NCBI RefSeq assembly: GCF_000002995.4
Contig: NW_025062477.1
Location: 11,256,649 to 11,320,648 of the forward strand
Length of the DNA: 64,000 bases
Direction: 5' to 3'
From: Brugia malayi
Lineage: Eukaryota; Nematoda; Chromadorea; Rhabditida; Onchocercidae
Part shown: positions 25,562-44,470 of the stretch, one piece after another
Layout: each line of letters starts with the position of its first letter
Numbering within the stretch: position 1 is the stretch's first letter
The notes under the pieces: model-generated
What the model saw: the letters and a program-made list of their open reading frames with translations, nothing else
What the model was told of the DNA's origin: nothing
Database searches by the model: none
Made by a program: the position numbers and the translations under genes

Positions 25562-26956
25562 CCTTTAATATATATATAAACAGTTGAGGACATTAAAATT
25601 AAAAAAAAAAAAAAATTTTGAGACTGAGAAATTTTTAACGTTTTCAAGGAGGAAGAAAGAAAATTATGATAAGTGTAAAGCATTGAATAAGATCAAAAAT
25701 TACTAACAATTATTTACAATGAATGATGTGTGGATAAAATTACCATAATAATAAAATTTCAAGCAATTTTGCTGCCGAAAAAAAAAAAAAGAAATTGATA
25801 GGAGGAAATTGATTTTTCTCAATATTTAATATCTTCGTTTATCTATTAATCCAGATGTAAGAAATGACAAAAAGAATTTTAAAAAAGAGATCAAATCAAA
25901 AATGATAACATTTTATAATTCTTCTAGTTCAAATTTTTAACTAGATCCGGTCTCTTTCTTTTTTTTTTTTGACATTTCATTGCTATTTGCTGATTAAATT
26001 TTTAGTGTAATGTTTTCTATTAGCTTTGATAATCGGTACTATATATGTATAATGTATTACAGGATATGATGAAAGGTAAAAGATAAAAAGTTAAAAGTTT
26101 GTGGAATAAGTCGCTAACAAATATGGGATGAAAAAATTGCAAATGATATTGTCAAAATAGCACAATGTGGAGACATTTATCTTATGAGATAATGACAATA
26201 CTATTTCTCAAACCGTCTAACAACCTGTTAAACATTTTGCAGAAATAAGTGATTTGTTCCTGTCAGCTGGGTGTAATTTCGCAATATAGCGTTTGAGATG
26301 AGTTGGGCATTTTATCCTACTGTACGGGTAACTCACTCGTTCCTTTTGTCCTTTAACACTCAGTCATTTAGGAAGTAATGAGGAATTGATTAATGTATGT
26401 TAGCACTTCATTTATCGAACACATATATATATATATCGTGACGCTACCTCTTACATTTATGACTATGAGCGAAGTATGTCTACTACCATTCATTGTGAAT
26501 GATTTGCCCAAATGGGTGGTTTTTTTTTTTTTCTTTTCTTTTCTTTTATTCATGGGAAAGGTTTTTTCACAAATAGTTCAGGACGTATATCATTAATTTA
26601 GTTATAGATAAGATCAATAACTTTTATGGTATTTGATAGTCTATTTGTTAACTGTATGGATTATTATATGATGAATGTGAGGTGATCAAGATATCAGTGA
26701 TCATGATAAATTACTGGGACATTTATCTTTTGCAAGTTTTCCTCTATGTTTACATTACATATTTGTCTTACATGTTACATTTTTCTTTCATGATGTATGT
26801 CGCTGTTTTTTTTTTTTCTTGATTAGATGCTATGATTTATATCAAATTTTTGTGTTGTCAAAAATAGCTCTATCTTTTGTCTGGAGACATTTTTTTGACT
26901 CATTTTGTATCTTTCTTATACAAATTGTGAAATTAATTTTAGACGTTATTTTATAC
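25562..26956. other. HSF-1 upstream region
   Basis: AT-rich intergenic DNA with A and T runs and a short (AT)n near 26422-26436. I see no gene. A T-rich stretch and AATTTTAG at 26935-26942, 14 bases before the hsf-1 ATG, form a plausible trans-splice acceptor. Confidence 0.45.
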
Positions 26957-29900
26957 ATGAAAGAAAAAAGAATGGAGAAAAAGGAAATCGAACATGATGG
27001 TACGCAATCAGATACAATTTTTATTAGAGATCATCTACCTGTTGAGTCACCATCACCTTCAGTCGGAACTATTCTCATGCGTTCACCTAAATTATTAGCA
27101 GAAGTACATCGTCAGGAATGTACTGAATTACCTCGGCAAGAGTGTCCACCAACGACAACCCTTCCCATGCATTTATTACAACAGTATCGAGATGAGGAAA
27201 AAGTGCCGATGTTTCTCGTGAAAATGTGGAATATCCTAGAAGATCCGGAATTTCAAAACATAATATGCTGGGACAAGGTTTGATTTTTATGCTTTTACTA
27301 ATTTTATTATTAAAATTATGTAATAAATATATTATTAATTAATTATAGAATTAATCTGGACTAGATTGAAACTAAATCTGGCATTCCGTCAATGTAGTTC
27401 TAGCCAAACGAGTGGGTGTAGGATTATGTTTCACTTTTAAGACCGGAAAACTTCATATTCTTTCTGGTTAAGTATGTTCAGTATAGTAGACATATTGGAA
27501 TTCTGAAAGAATCTAAAACATCATTTTTATGATGATTTTATGAGAATATTTTTATAACATCATTTTTATAATGATGTTTGATCTTCTGACGAACGAAATG
27601 ATTTTGCTTCTTTACAAGTAGGGATGAGCGAGTTCAAAAGTGCTCTAAATTCAGTTTTTTTAAGCATAGTTTTTTTTTTTTTTTTTTCTTTTCTTTTTTT
27701 AGAGTGGATACAGTTTTCATGTTCTGGATCCACATCTGTTTTGCCGAGTAGTCTTGCCGCAGTTTTTCAAGCACAACAATTTGAATAGTCTCATACGCCA
27801 ACTAAACATGTGTAAGCATTTTTTGTGATATTTCAAACGTTAATTGATTTCTCATGATTCTCAGCCGAGAGAATTGATGAGTTAGTTGTCGGGTAATCGA
27901 TGTTTTCAAAACGAGCAAATCTGATTTATACAGTAACACGCAGGAGTCTCTTCAAATCGGCATCTCGGCAATATAAGCGTTATGTATAAATGAAACAGCT
28001 TGATACTGGTCATTGAACAAATGATAATTCGTGAAAAAGTTGTAATACAAATTGTGAACCTATATGAGACATCTACTCTTGTATAGTGTTTTTTTGGAAG
28101 TACTTGTAAGTTTGTGAATTTTCTTAAAAATATCTTCCTTTGGTTGTGAAAAATTTTTTTTCACTACTCGGATGCTGTCTTGAGGCATACAAATATATGT
28201 TCTTTCACATTTTTATAATGTGTATCGTTATTTTAGCATCAATTTTTCTAGCTATTGTTGATTCTTGTTTTACTGTTGATGAAAAACCGTGTACTTCCAG
28301 ATGGTTTCCGGAAAATGACGCCAATTGAGAAGTCAAGTTTGGCACGATCTGAAAGTGATCAGGATCATTTGGAGTTTTCCCATCCGAATTTTATCCAGCA
28401 TCATCCTGAGTTGTTAGTTAACATTAAACGTAAAACTCCGGGTAATCGAAACAATGAGAATAACTCAGTGGCTATGCCTCCAAAAGAAATAAGTGTCCTT
28501 GTGGATGAGATACGACAGTTGCGTGAAAAGCAACGAACGATGGAAAACAAAATGGCACATCTTGTAAAGTATGTTTTAAGCATAAACGATGTGAACTTAT
28601 CATCAGCGCTCATATAAAGTAACTGAAACATAGTAGAATCTGGAAAGACTATAAGTCTGCCTTTTTTTTTGACTTCGGGTCCTTTAACAAATCACAATGT
28701 AATTTGTTTTTTTGGTTTCGTTTGCATATGTAAGAAGATTCAGTTGGAAGATGGATAATTTTACTTTTTCAGCAATTTCTGGAATCAGTTTTGGAAATAA
28801 CATTTGAAATTATAAAATATCTTTAGATCAGAACTATGGAATAGTCTTTGATTTCTCTTGCATGGCTATATAGCCACTGATATAAAAACAAAAATGTTAC
28901 AGGTATTGAAAATACGTTTTCCAGGGAAAATGAAGCAATGTGGCAACAAGTATCACATCTTCGAAATCAGCATGTTAAGCAACAGCATGTTGTCAATAAA
29001 TTGGTCCAGTTTCTAGTAGCACTCGTACAGCCCTCACAAAAACGCCTTGGAAAAAGGAACTTACTGGCAATTGATGAAGTATTTTTTATTCTTTCTTCAT
29101 TAAATGTTTAACTATTTAATGGAGGTGAAAAATAGTAACTGTATCAGTAATTTAGGGTACTTTTTCTCGATTATCTCGGAGATGGGACAGGCTTACATAC
29201 ACTTTAGTACACTTCACTTTACTGGTTTACTATCTTCAACAAAGAAAAACAAATCTGAATCTTGCAAACAGCCTTACTCAACATTGTAGTTAACAAAAGT
29301 CGGCAAAACTTCTGGAGTAAATGAAGTTTTGGAGTAAATGAAGTAACATCTTTGAAATTACAAAATGAAGTTTTCTGTAGTTAAAACGAGTTTTTTGAGC
29401 ATTTTTCAAGAAATTCTACTGAGGTAATTGCAGATTGGTGTCAAACGTGCACGAATGGCTAGTACTTCTACGCAACTTGGACAGCCAAGTAATCTTGCTG
29501 AAATTATTGATCGATTGCATCGTGAAATCTCCGATAATACAAACGGTCAAACGAAGCAAAATTTAAATGTATTTAACTCACACTCGAATCAGGGTCCAAT
29601 TATTGCGGATGTTACCGACGAACCGGAAAATGGTGCTGTTGTAGGACCGACTGCACCGGCAGCGGTGGTTCCTATGTTAACTGCTGCACATTTCCAGCCT
29701 GCTACTTCAGCTACATCTCAGGCTCCTACTAAGCCTTCTATGTCACTCAACCCGATCTCGTTGTCTCCGTCTTTGGATAGACAAATATCCGAGGAATTAG
29801 CTGAGTATTTGACTGGACAGGAGCAGACTATTGACAACTGTCGTGACCTTCTTGGAAACTGCTGGGATACTATGCTGACCGATGAAATAGAAGATGATGA

Positions 29901-30021
29901 ATCATTTGAACGGCAACCTCTTATGCTGGAAGGTGGTGATCCAATGTTAGCATTGAATGAAGTACCGACCACTCCCGATTTACTGACACCACTGGCAAGC
30001 CCTTCACATAGCAATGTGTAA
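26957..30021 (+). CDS. hsf-1: Heat shock transcription factor HSF-1
   Basis: Nuclear trimeric activator of heat-shock genes. Exons 26957-27277, 27703-27811, 28301-28568, 28925-29078, 29434-30021; 479 aa. The winged-helix DNA-binding domain starts near residue 83 ([18 protein letters not shown]) and contains the recognition-helix region [19 protein letters not shown] followed by [17 protein letters not shown] and NIKRK follow. The HR-A/B heptad region for trimerisation spans about 210-275 ([18 protein letters not shown] through [14 protein letters not shown]). The C-terminal acidic region ([37 protein letters not shown]) resembles the C-terminus of C. elegans HSF-1, including SPS-DRQ. The protein is shorter than the C. 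elegans one, mostly in the low-complexity middle. I chose the ATG at 26957 because an acceptor lies 14 nt upstream. An in-frame ATG at 26972 is the alternative. The poly(A) signal candidate is AATAAA at 30203-30208. Confidence 0.95.
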
Positions 30022-30312
30022 AAGAACCAATTACTAGGAAGTTAGATTTTTAATATTCTCCGAATTTCTTTATTCATTAGTAGTAATCGTTATCAGAGTG
30101 TTTAGGAAATAACAAAAATCAATCAGTATTACTGGTGACATTATATTCTGTACAATAATGATATTAGGCAACAAAAATTTATTTGAGGCAAAAAATATTT
30201 TGAATAAAAATTTGGAATATGCAAATTCTTGGAGAATGAAACTTGATGTGACTAATTTCTCTTATATTTTCAAATTTTAGGAAAGAAGTTTCATAACATA
30301 TAAGTGTAAAAT

Positions 30313-33300
30313 TTAATTTGAATTCTTGGCCTGATAAGGTGGTACGATTTCAAGCCGCTTCTTGGTTCGTGGTGGGATCGGGATTGGACTGCGATACAGT
30401 TGTTGGGGTTGTGGATCAAAATAAACGATATCACTGGGGCGGAAATTGGGTACTGGTGCTGGTATCGCAATAGGTGGTGGTGGAGGTGCCACAGCGGGTG
30501 GTGGTGGCACGGTTGCTGGTGGTGGTGGACCCTGGTAAGCTGGCGGACGCCAGTCAGGTGGCGGAATTGGTATAGGACCCGTTGTTGGTGTTGGCTGAAG
30601 TGGTGGTGGTGGCTGTGGTGGGGGTAGTTGCTGTATATTCGGTGCATAATTTGTAGCTAAACGTTGGGTTGAATAGCGCTTTCCACCAGTATGTGCCCCA
30701 CTACCTTTACCATGCGTGGTTGACACATCACCTGTGTTAGCTCCAGTACCACTTCGTCCTCTGTGACCTCCGCCATTTTGCCGATTGTCACGCAAATATT
30801 CCTCATTTCGGTCATATGATCGATGATTATCTATACGATTTATAGCACCTGCAACTGAATTGACTTTTTGTGTTTTCTTATTATCTTTTTAAGAGAAATA
30901 TTGTGCATTGTGTACAGCATAAGTTTGTTTTGTTTCTACTCTTTAAGTTTTACAACGTCCATATTTTAATTGGGTTCATATTCTGAGCCTCCGACTTTTG
31001 TAAATACAGTAAACTGATACTTTTTCCAGATGTTATTTTGCATAGTGATTAATTATTCTTGGTTATTTTGCCGTCCAGCCGAGTTACGCGTTCTTTCAGC
31101 TTCGGCAACGTCTTATTCAACTGTCAATAACTGCATATGATATTTGACAGTGAATGCACGTGGGCTGAACGGCAACTCAACCTAACTTTTTACGTGCCCA
31201 AGAAGCTTGAAATTCTCTTTCTACTTTGTTATATATATATCAGGTTTATAAGATATTATAATGAAATAATTTACTTTGCGGGATATGCATGTATTCCTGA
31301 AAATATATTATAATTTTTTGTGTTCGGTGAAGTTAATTTTTTTTTTTTTCTAGAGTTTAATTTTGTTAAAAAGTTGTTTTCTATGCGTTTCTTCTAATTA
31401 AGTCTACTTGACTGTTGTGTTGATTTTTTTTTCTCATGTTTCAAATGAAGCGTGTATTTGTGCTGGTATAAATTATGATTATTTCAACTGATCAGTACTT
31501 CTATGGCAATGAAACGTTTAGCGGGCAAGGAAGTTTAATGGGGAAAAAGGACACTGAGAAAAAAGTAAAGTGGATCTCAGTAAATGGAAAATACTCTCGC
31601 TGTATGAATTTTGAAAGACATAAAACTTGAAAACTTCATCTTACACTTCATGGGTGCAGCGGACGTTGAATTTTTTTGCATAGTAAAGAATTTAAGATCT
31701 TTTGCATAATACATTCTCAAGTCCTGAGTTGTTAGGAGTGATGGTCAATTAATTATACAAAGATATGTGAACATCCAGAGTAGATGTGGATCTTAACTCG
31801 CCGGTATCATGTAGATTATGAGGTTCGAAAATCTTTTTCGGACTCAGATTCAAAGAAAGGATGACAGCATTACCTTTCTGGCCGCTCGTAGGTGAGTTCT
31901 TGAAAACTCTAGTTCCACGTTGGTCTCGTTGATGAATTGTAGTAAGATGATGTTCACCTTTACGACCACCTCGATTCGCTGGCCTTCCTGCTCCACTATT
32001 CTGTACTGGTCTCCTATGATCACGTCTGTAATTAGCAATATATTTATTAAAAATAAACCTAAAAATAACATTAAACATCCAGAAAAATCCGGAAATATTC
32101 AAAAACCACCGATGTGTTAATGATCAAATCTCGATTCTTGTAACTTAATTTAGTATTACAATACTGAACCTGAATTTACTTACTTATCATATGATTGGTG
32201 TTGTGAATGGTGTGGTAGTGCTCGATTTGAAAGTCTACCTCGATTTCCATAGCTATTACCACCACTATTGCCACCTCTAGATGCACCTCGAGTTTGATTA
32301 GTATGTGCTGTCGAAGCATTCATGCTGCCACCACCAGTATTTTTACCCTGATTGTATAAAGTTTATTTTTTTTTTTGCTTTTAAATATAACATAAGTAAT
32401 GAAGTAGTGAAAAGTTTGCAAATTAAACACTTTCGATTTCTTCCGGAAATGCTGGTCGAAAAGCAAAGGAATTCTCAAAGTTATCTGTGTATCTCATTTG
32501 TACCACTAAAACATATCGAATCTACCTCATTACGTATATCATAACCATATCTATTCATTAATTCTCGCTTAGTTTTCGGTCTTTGTGAACGCTCATCAAA
32601 ACGATCATGCTTCCACTTTCCATCTGCCCGAGAATGTGATGACGGTTCTGGGGTACGCTCTTCATCAGTATTTCTTGAATCATGCATATAATAGCGTCCA
32701 GATTTTGGAATGAATGCTGGATTACCCTCAACTTCATCATCATCTGGTTCTTCTTCTTCTTGCTCCTAAATGATTTACTGAACATTTTTAGGTGTACAGA
32801 TATTTTAGGCAAAAAAATAAATAAATAAATAAAGAAAAAAAGAATGGTACTATGCGAAATTATAATACAGTTAATTAGCTAAAACATCCGTTAATTGTTG
32901 ATGATTTTAAAATATTGGAAACAAAATTAAAAGGATAATATTTGTCAAAAGACAACTCCTAAATGACCTAATAGTGTTTTATAGCATGACATATCCGTTA
33001 TAAGAGGCTGAAATAGAGACAACCAACCTCTTCCTCGTATTCATATCCTTCTTCATCCTGAATTTCCTCCATTTGTTCCTTTGTTTCGTCGCTAATTTCA
33101 ACAGTATCATCTCCTGAACCACCATCAACCTGAGATGATGATTTGGCATCGACAAAGTGATCTGTTTCATCACTACTTGCTTGTCTATCATCTATAGAAG
33201 TAGAATCCTCTTTTGTTTTATAATCTTCTTCAGAATCATTGTTATCCTTTTCTGTACCGTCACCTATCCCTCCGAATCTTTTATCTTTGAAATCGTTTTC

Positions 33301-33993
33301 TTTTTCATCATCAGATGGTAAAGGCTGTTCTACAGTAGTTGCAACGTCATTAGCTCGACCTTTAGAAGGCACTTCACCAGCAGACATTGCAACTTCAGAT
33401 TTTAAAATTTGACCAGAGTTAGTCGTAAGGTTGTGCTCAGCTAAATTAGACATGCTAGGATCTACTTTATTTTGGTCAAAATTATTAGCAAATTTTTGTA
33501 AATCAGTAACTTCATTAGTTGTAATACCAGCAGTGTTATTTTCAGTTTCCAAAATTAACATAGGAGTAACTTTAGATTTATCAATATTTTTATTATCTGT
33601 AATAGCACCATCTTCAGCTATACCACTATTAGAAGAGTGCACTAAATCTGCTTTTTCTTTGGTTATTTGCAATGACGATTCCTTAGCAGTAGGAATTGTT
33701 GCAGAATTCACAGCAAAATCTGAATGCAATTCTTCACTTTCTTGATCCTCTAATTTTTTGCATGAAGGAATCAGATTCTCAGTACTATCTTTCTTTTCTT
33801 CTTTCATATCAATAGGAGTTATTGTAGTAACAGTAGTAGTAGGAGTAGTAGCAATAGTAGTAGTGCTAGTCGTGGTAGCGGTAGTAGCGGTACTAGCAGT
33901 AGTGGTAGTAGTAATAGTATCGCTAGTATCAGTAGTAATAGCAGTACAAATGGCTTCAGGTGTTTCTACTTTTACCTCAGGAACTGCTGACAT
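30313..33993 (-). CDS. CASC3: Barentsz / CASC3 (MLN51), exon junction complex subunit
   Basis: Binds eIF4A3 and RNA in the exon junction complex and acts in mRNA localisation and decay. Minus-strand exons: 33993-33028, 32765-32526, 32347-32184, 32025-31874, 30848-30313; 685 aa. Exon 1 is acidic and has a threonine-rich tract (about residues 20-70) encoded by ACT-type triplets. Exon 2 (residues about 323-402) is the SELOR core: EGNPAFIPKSGRYYMHD, ADGKWKHDRFDE and KTKRELMNRYGYDIRNE align with human CASC3. Exons 3-5 are rich in RG, RGG and GN. The C-terminus is proline-rich (PPPQPPPPLQP, PPPPATVPPPP) and ends FDPQPQQLYRSPIPIPPR. The ATG lies 7 nt after a TTAACAG acceptor (34001), consistent with trans-splicing. 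The gene is convergent with hsf-1, with stops 291 bp apart. Confidence 0.93.
30849..31873 (-). other. CASC3 intron 4, with a GC-richer fold-back
   Basis: The largest CASC3 intron (1,025 nt). It is mostly AT-rich but holds a GC-richer inverted repeat at 31068-31174 (see findings). No nested open frame is convincing. Confidence 0.6.
33825..33945. repeat. Coding triplet repeat (ACT/ACC type) in CASC3 exon 1
   Basis: On the plus strand a run of GTA/GTAGTAG-like triplets; on the coding strand ACT, ACC, ACG and GCT codons give a threonine-rich tract with alanine and serine. It is a likely site of length polymorphism. The valine-rich plus-strand frame over the same bases is its antisense shadow. 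Confidence 0.75.
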
Positions 33994-34000
33994 TACGCCT

Positions 34001-36923
34001 CTGTTAAGGTGGCACAACTAGCAGTATCGAAGCAAAAAGAACTAAATAAATCTGCCAATTTATGTATCTCCCAACGTTTACTCTTTTTCTTCCTCTTCTT
34101 CTTCTTCCTCCTCGCTCTTGAAATTATTTTTATGCAATGATGACCTCTTAGACAGACCAATCCGACAATCCAAACTAGTTCAATTTTTAACATTGTAGCA
34201 CTATACCGATTATATCGGTATTTATTTTATATAATAATAATGTGTGATAAAATAATATTTAAATAATATCTGTTAAATTATTTGCAGTAATGGTAGATAT
34301 TATCAATCGAAATAAATATCTACATTTTACATATTACATTACAGTAATCGTTTTATTGATTTTTCAGTGTTTTAGAAACGTTAATTAAAATTGATACGAC
34401 GATAATGGTTGACCATGAAAAGAGAAATTTATCTTCTTTTTTCACTTGCTTTTTGTTTATCAGAAGAAATAGAAATTTGGTGAATTAGTAAACAAGATTG
34501 TTCAAAAGTATTTTATTCAATAAATAAAGTCATTTCTTGTTAATTCATTGAACTAACTCTTAATAAGTGTACCGTAAATCTGACACATACGCAAACATTT
34601 CCTGTCAGTAAAAATAATTAATGGTAAAATTTTAATAATTTTCAAGTTTACTTTGCAACATTATTATTGAAGCATTTAATATTTCTATTATTCTCTACAA
34701 TGTGATATCGTGATATATTACATTTCCAAAATCTAATAAAGCATTGAATTCAGAATTATTCAGGAATGGTAACTATGAATTTGCATAATGGAAGAATATT
34801 TCTGGTTCACATTTACTTTTCCATATCTTTCAATGCATAATGTATAGAAGCATCCCCACTTTCTCTTATTGATTGTTACAGTGTATCCATGACTTTATGC
34901 AGAGAAAATCTGCCTAAATTGTATAGCATCCTTAAAATTTATGGAAAATGCAAAGAGACAGACAGCACAGAGATAAAAGCAGAATATGCTGTGATAATTC
35001 TGAAGACCTAATGTAGCTGATAGTTAAAGCTTATTTTGAATAGAAGAGGAGGAAGGTGTAGCTAGAAAAGGGACAGAAGAACGTAGGAAAGCTTTTTTCG
35101 TTTGTGTTCATATATCATCGTTGATTCCCATCTAATATTTTCATTTATAATCCTTTTCCGAATAAACGCTTACGTTCATTCATTGAAAATATGCGTTGAG
35201 TTGAAGAAGATCTCTCATGCAGTTCTGATAATGAAAGCAATGATATCTATTGATTTTTACTTCAATATCAATTATCCATTATCATCAACATTTATTATTA
35301 TCACTTACTATTATTATTATCAATATTATCATTATCATTATTTTTTATCATCATCAGTACAACTATTGCTATCATCACTCTTTATCATTATTTTTCTCCT
35401 TATTAGCATTGCAGGCAGAAATACATAGTAATTTCTACTTTTTCTTCGCTTATTCTTCCCGTAAATTAGAGATGTTTTCACATTTACTTTGAATAAAATA
35501 ATACATTGATCTTTGGTTTCATAGCCGAAATAAATATGCTTTAACTTATTTCACTTCTTTTGAGGTATGAAACTTGCTATACTTTCGAGGTGTATATAAT
35601 AACATTTTTATATCTAAATAAACGAAATCTTGAAAAACTGCTGGAAGACAATTTTGATATAATTACATTAAAAAGCAATAATTGCAATTAATTGACATTT
35701 TTTTTTTTTTTAATTTGAAGAAAACTTAAAAACACGGTCATTTTTATGAAAGGAAGATATTAAATTTATTGGTTGAATGTATTATTTAAGAAATAAAAAA
35801 AAAAAAAAAAAAAAAATGAATATTAAAGTGTCCAGTCATATTTCTATATAAAATTTCCATGAATTTATTTAAATTGTTGTATAATCTGTGATCAAAATTG
35901 ACGAAGTTAATCTTCAATTTAATAATATAATTGAATGTCAATCATTTAAATTGAAACAGTGATTTTCAAACACGAAATTTTTCGCCAATTTAACAATAAC
36001 AAAGGGATATGTGTTAAGAGAAGAATTAAACGAATTTCACATCTTGTTTTCAGAAAAAAATGATTATATTTTCAAGTTTATCTTCTCTTATCAATCTTAG
36101 TAACCATTCTTTTCTTTTTTCCTTGACTTCTTCATGATCTAATTTATATTTTTAAGGTTTTTTATTTTTAATCATAAGCAACATCTATTATACATGATTA
36201 AAATTAGAATTAAAATTACATTAGGTGAAATTAGGTTAAATTCAAATTTCATTAAGAATAAAACTGAATAAAAAAGTTAAGAGAAATAAGATGAACTTAA
36301 ATTAAATCAATTTAAACTAGGATGAATTTGAATTATTAAAGTAACACAGAATGATAATATATTCTAAAGTTTTAGTATTTCAAATTGAAACATTCATAGG
36401 GAATTGAATTAAATAAAGCTTAAATAAATTGATGAATTGATTTAAATATGAAAATGATGCAACTCATCCTCACACACTCCTTCCTTTTTAATGATTCTCT
36501 ATGCCATTTAGATAAGCAGCTAACCAATTGCAAGCCTTTCAGTGTTAGGATTTCACGTCGGCCGCACGCTGCTGCTACTACTACTATTACTATTGCCCCT
36601 TTCTTAACGTAAGTATCACTGGCGTGATCCTCGTCTTTCCGTGTTATCCGTTTGTTGGGTAAATCTTAGTTTCTTTTTTTTCTTCTTTCTTTCTTCTTTT
36701 TTATTATTAGTTTTTTAAACAAGGTAAATACTATATTAGCTGTTATTGTAGAAAAAACGTTGTTATAATTGTGATGTCAACTTTTTCTCAGTTTTTATAA
36801 ATGTTACATTTTTATTTTATTTTCTTCTTAAGTATAATGTAAAAAAATGAATTTTCAGTACGATGGAAGCAATAGTTGAGCGAATAGTATTTGTATTAGC
36901 TTAAAGTAAAAAGTGTTGAAATA
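34001..36923. other. Divergent intergenic region between CASC3 and the ARHGAP39 homologue
   Basis: About 2.9 kb of AT-rich DNA that must hold both promoters. It includes ATT/ATC low-complexity sequence at 35275-35400, long A and T runs (35699, 35797) and a G/C-richer patch with CTGCTACTACTACTATTACT at 36570-36590. I see no gene. Confidence 0.5.
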
Positions 36924-42734
<5,811 letters not shown>

Positions 42735-44444
42735 ATTCTATAAATTTATTCTTGGAAGTGTAAGAAATATTAAAGGACGATTATTTCTTCTTTTAATTTG
42801 TTTAGAATTATTGAAGTATTCTTACAAATGATTTCTTTTTTCCGGTGTTGACTTGATTATATCTCCAAGATAACTGTATATGAGCTGTTTAAAGAAGGTC
42901 ATAACTTTTGCAGCCCGAAACTATTTCATTTAATCTACGTGCTCTTCAGATTTCATATGGCTAGCAATCAAATTTATATATTTTATATGAATGGAAGATT
43001 TGTTTTTATTGAAAACAATATTGAAGGTCTTGTCTTTAGGTAAATAAATGGTCTGGACTTTGAATTTCTGCATTAAAAATTTTTTCTATGATTCATTGAT
43101 TTATATGGCATTACATTTGAATTTTTTTAGAAAGAATCTGTCATAAACGCTATGTATAGATATCGATTTTGACGTTTTATTTTTATTATTTGCCTATCAG
43201 TTAATTAATCTGCTCATCGATGCAAATAAGTTTATCAAATTATATTTCATCTTATTATTATATGTTAATATCGTACCAGGTATCATTTGCCAAGGTATTT
43301 CATTCACTGCTGACAGTAGCATAATATATCGTAATTACCGTGTTTGTCTTTTCATTCAGTGCACCATCAACCTTGGTAATAACTTTTTCATCGTTCCAAA
43401 AACAAATGTCGATAGTATATCTGTTAAGCCTTTCCATCTAATTTAGTAATTAAACTTCGGTGGTTGTCATGCACCTGTCATAATTTTTCGTTTTCTTTTT
43501 TTTCTCAAGTCTGGAATTGTTCAATTTTCTCAATTTCAATAGACATTGTAATTGTTTTAATACGGTGAATTTTTTTTTTTTGGCATATTTTCATGATTAT
43601 ATTATTGTATTTTTCGTATCAAGTTTTAAAATATTTACATGTTTCATAAATATTGTTACAGAGTAATTATATAATTTTGAATAAGATAGGATAGCATTAC
43701 TGTTTAGTAAGGAAAAGTTTGTTGCTTAATAATAAATGCTATCAATTGTATTATATGATTATGTCTGAGGATATTTTTGAAATAATATTTTGCTTTATCT
43801 ACAACTTTAGATTGATGACTTTCGCATTAGTATTCTAGTCTATCCTATCATTCATATTCTTCACTATTTTTGAATAATCTAGTCGAACTGTCGCGTCTGA
43901 TTCAGTTCTTTGTTTTTTTTTTTTTTTTTTTTTCTTTCTTTTTTTTTTTCAATTATTGTATGGTTTTTGATCGTTAAAATACAATAAATACCTCAGAAAG
44001 TTTAAAATTTGTAAATTTCTAAAACATTTTTACTTTCTTGATCTTAGATAATATACATATCTTCGAATTAAATTTAACAAAATGCACAAAACTTTATTGT
44101 ATTACTTCTTAATTGATATCATTTGATACAGTATAGTGTGTTATTTTCGGTAGCAAATATGGTATATCAATTATTAACAGGGAAGAAATTTCACATTTGT
44201 AATTTGTACGGATAAGGATTAATTAATAGATGAATTATCTTCAATTTGTGAATTATATGTGGTACTTCCTAATTAATTCATCCATTTCTTTTACAAATGG
44301 AATTAGAGAAAGGGGAAGAAAGAATGACTAATTAAATTTGTATACCCTACATGTAATTTTTAGAATTACTTTAACTTTACATTTCTATCATTGAAGCATA
44401 CTATGGTTGTTCATAGAGTTATGATTAAAATAATTTTACAGTAC
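42735..44444. other. Intergenic spacer between ARHGAP39 and CDKAL1 homologues
   Basis: AT-rich, with a poly(A) signal candidate at 43043-43048 and a long T/C tract at 43912-43951. No gene recognised. It ends in an acceptor, AATTTTACAG, at 44435-44444. Confidence 0.5.
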
Positions 44445-44470
44445 TTGTGGATGGTTATAATAGTAGAAAT

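Noticed and set aside
27510..27575. Two copies of ACATCATTTTTAT in hsf-1 intron 1
   Set aside because: Short AT-rich repeats of this kind are common by chance here.
33758..34021. Valine-rich plus-strand frame opposite CASC3
   Set aside because: Antisense of the threonine triplet tract in a well-supported CASC3 exon.
34203..34221. Palindrome ATACCGAT-TAT-ATCGGTAT upstream of CASC3
   Set aside because: Eight-base arms are expected about once by chance in a window this size; no motif recognised.
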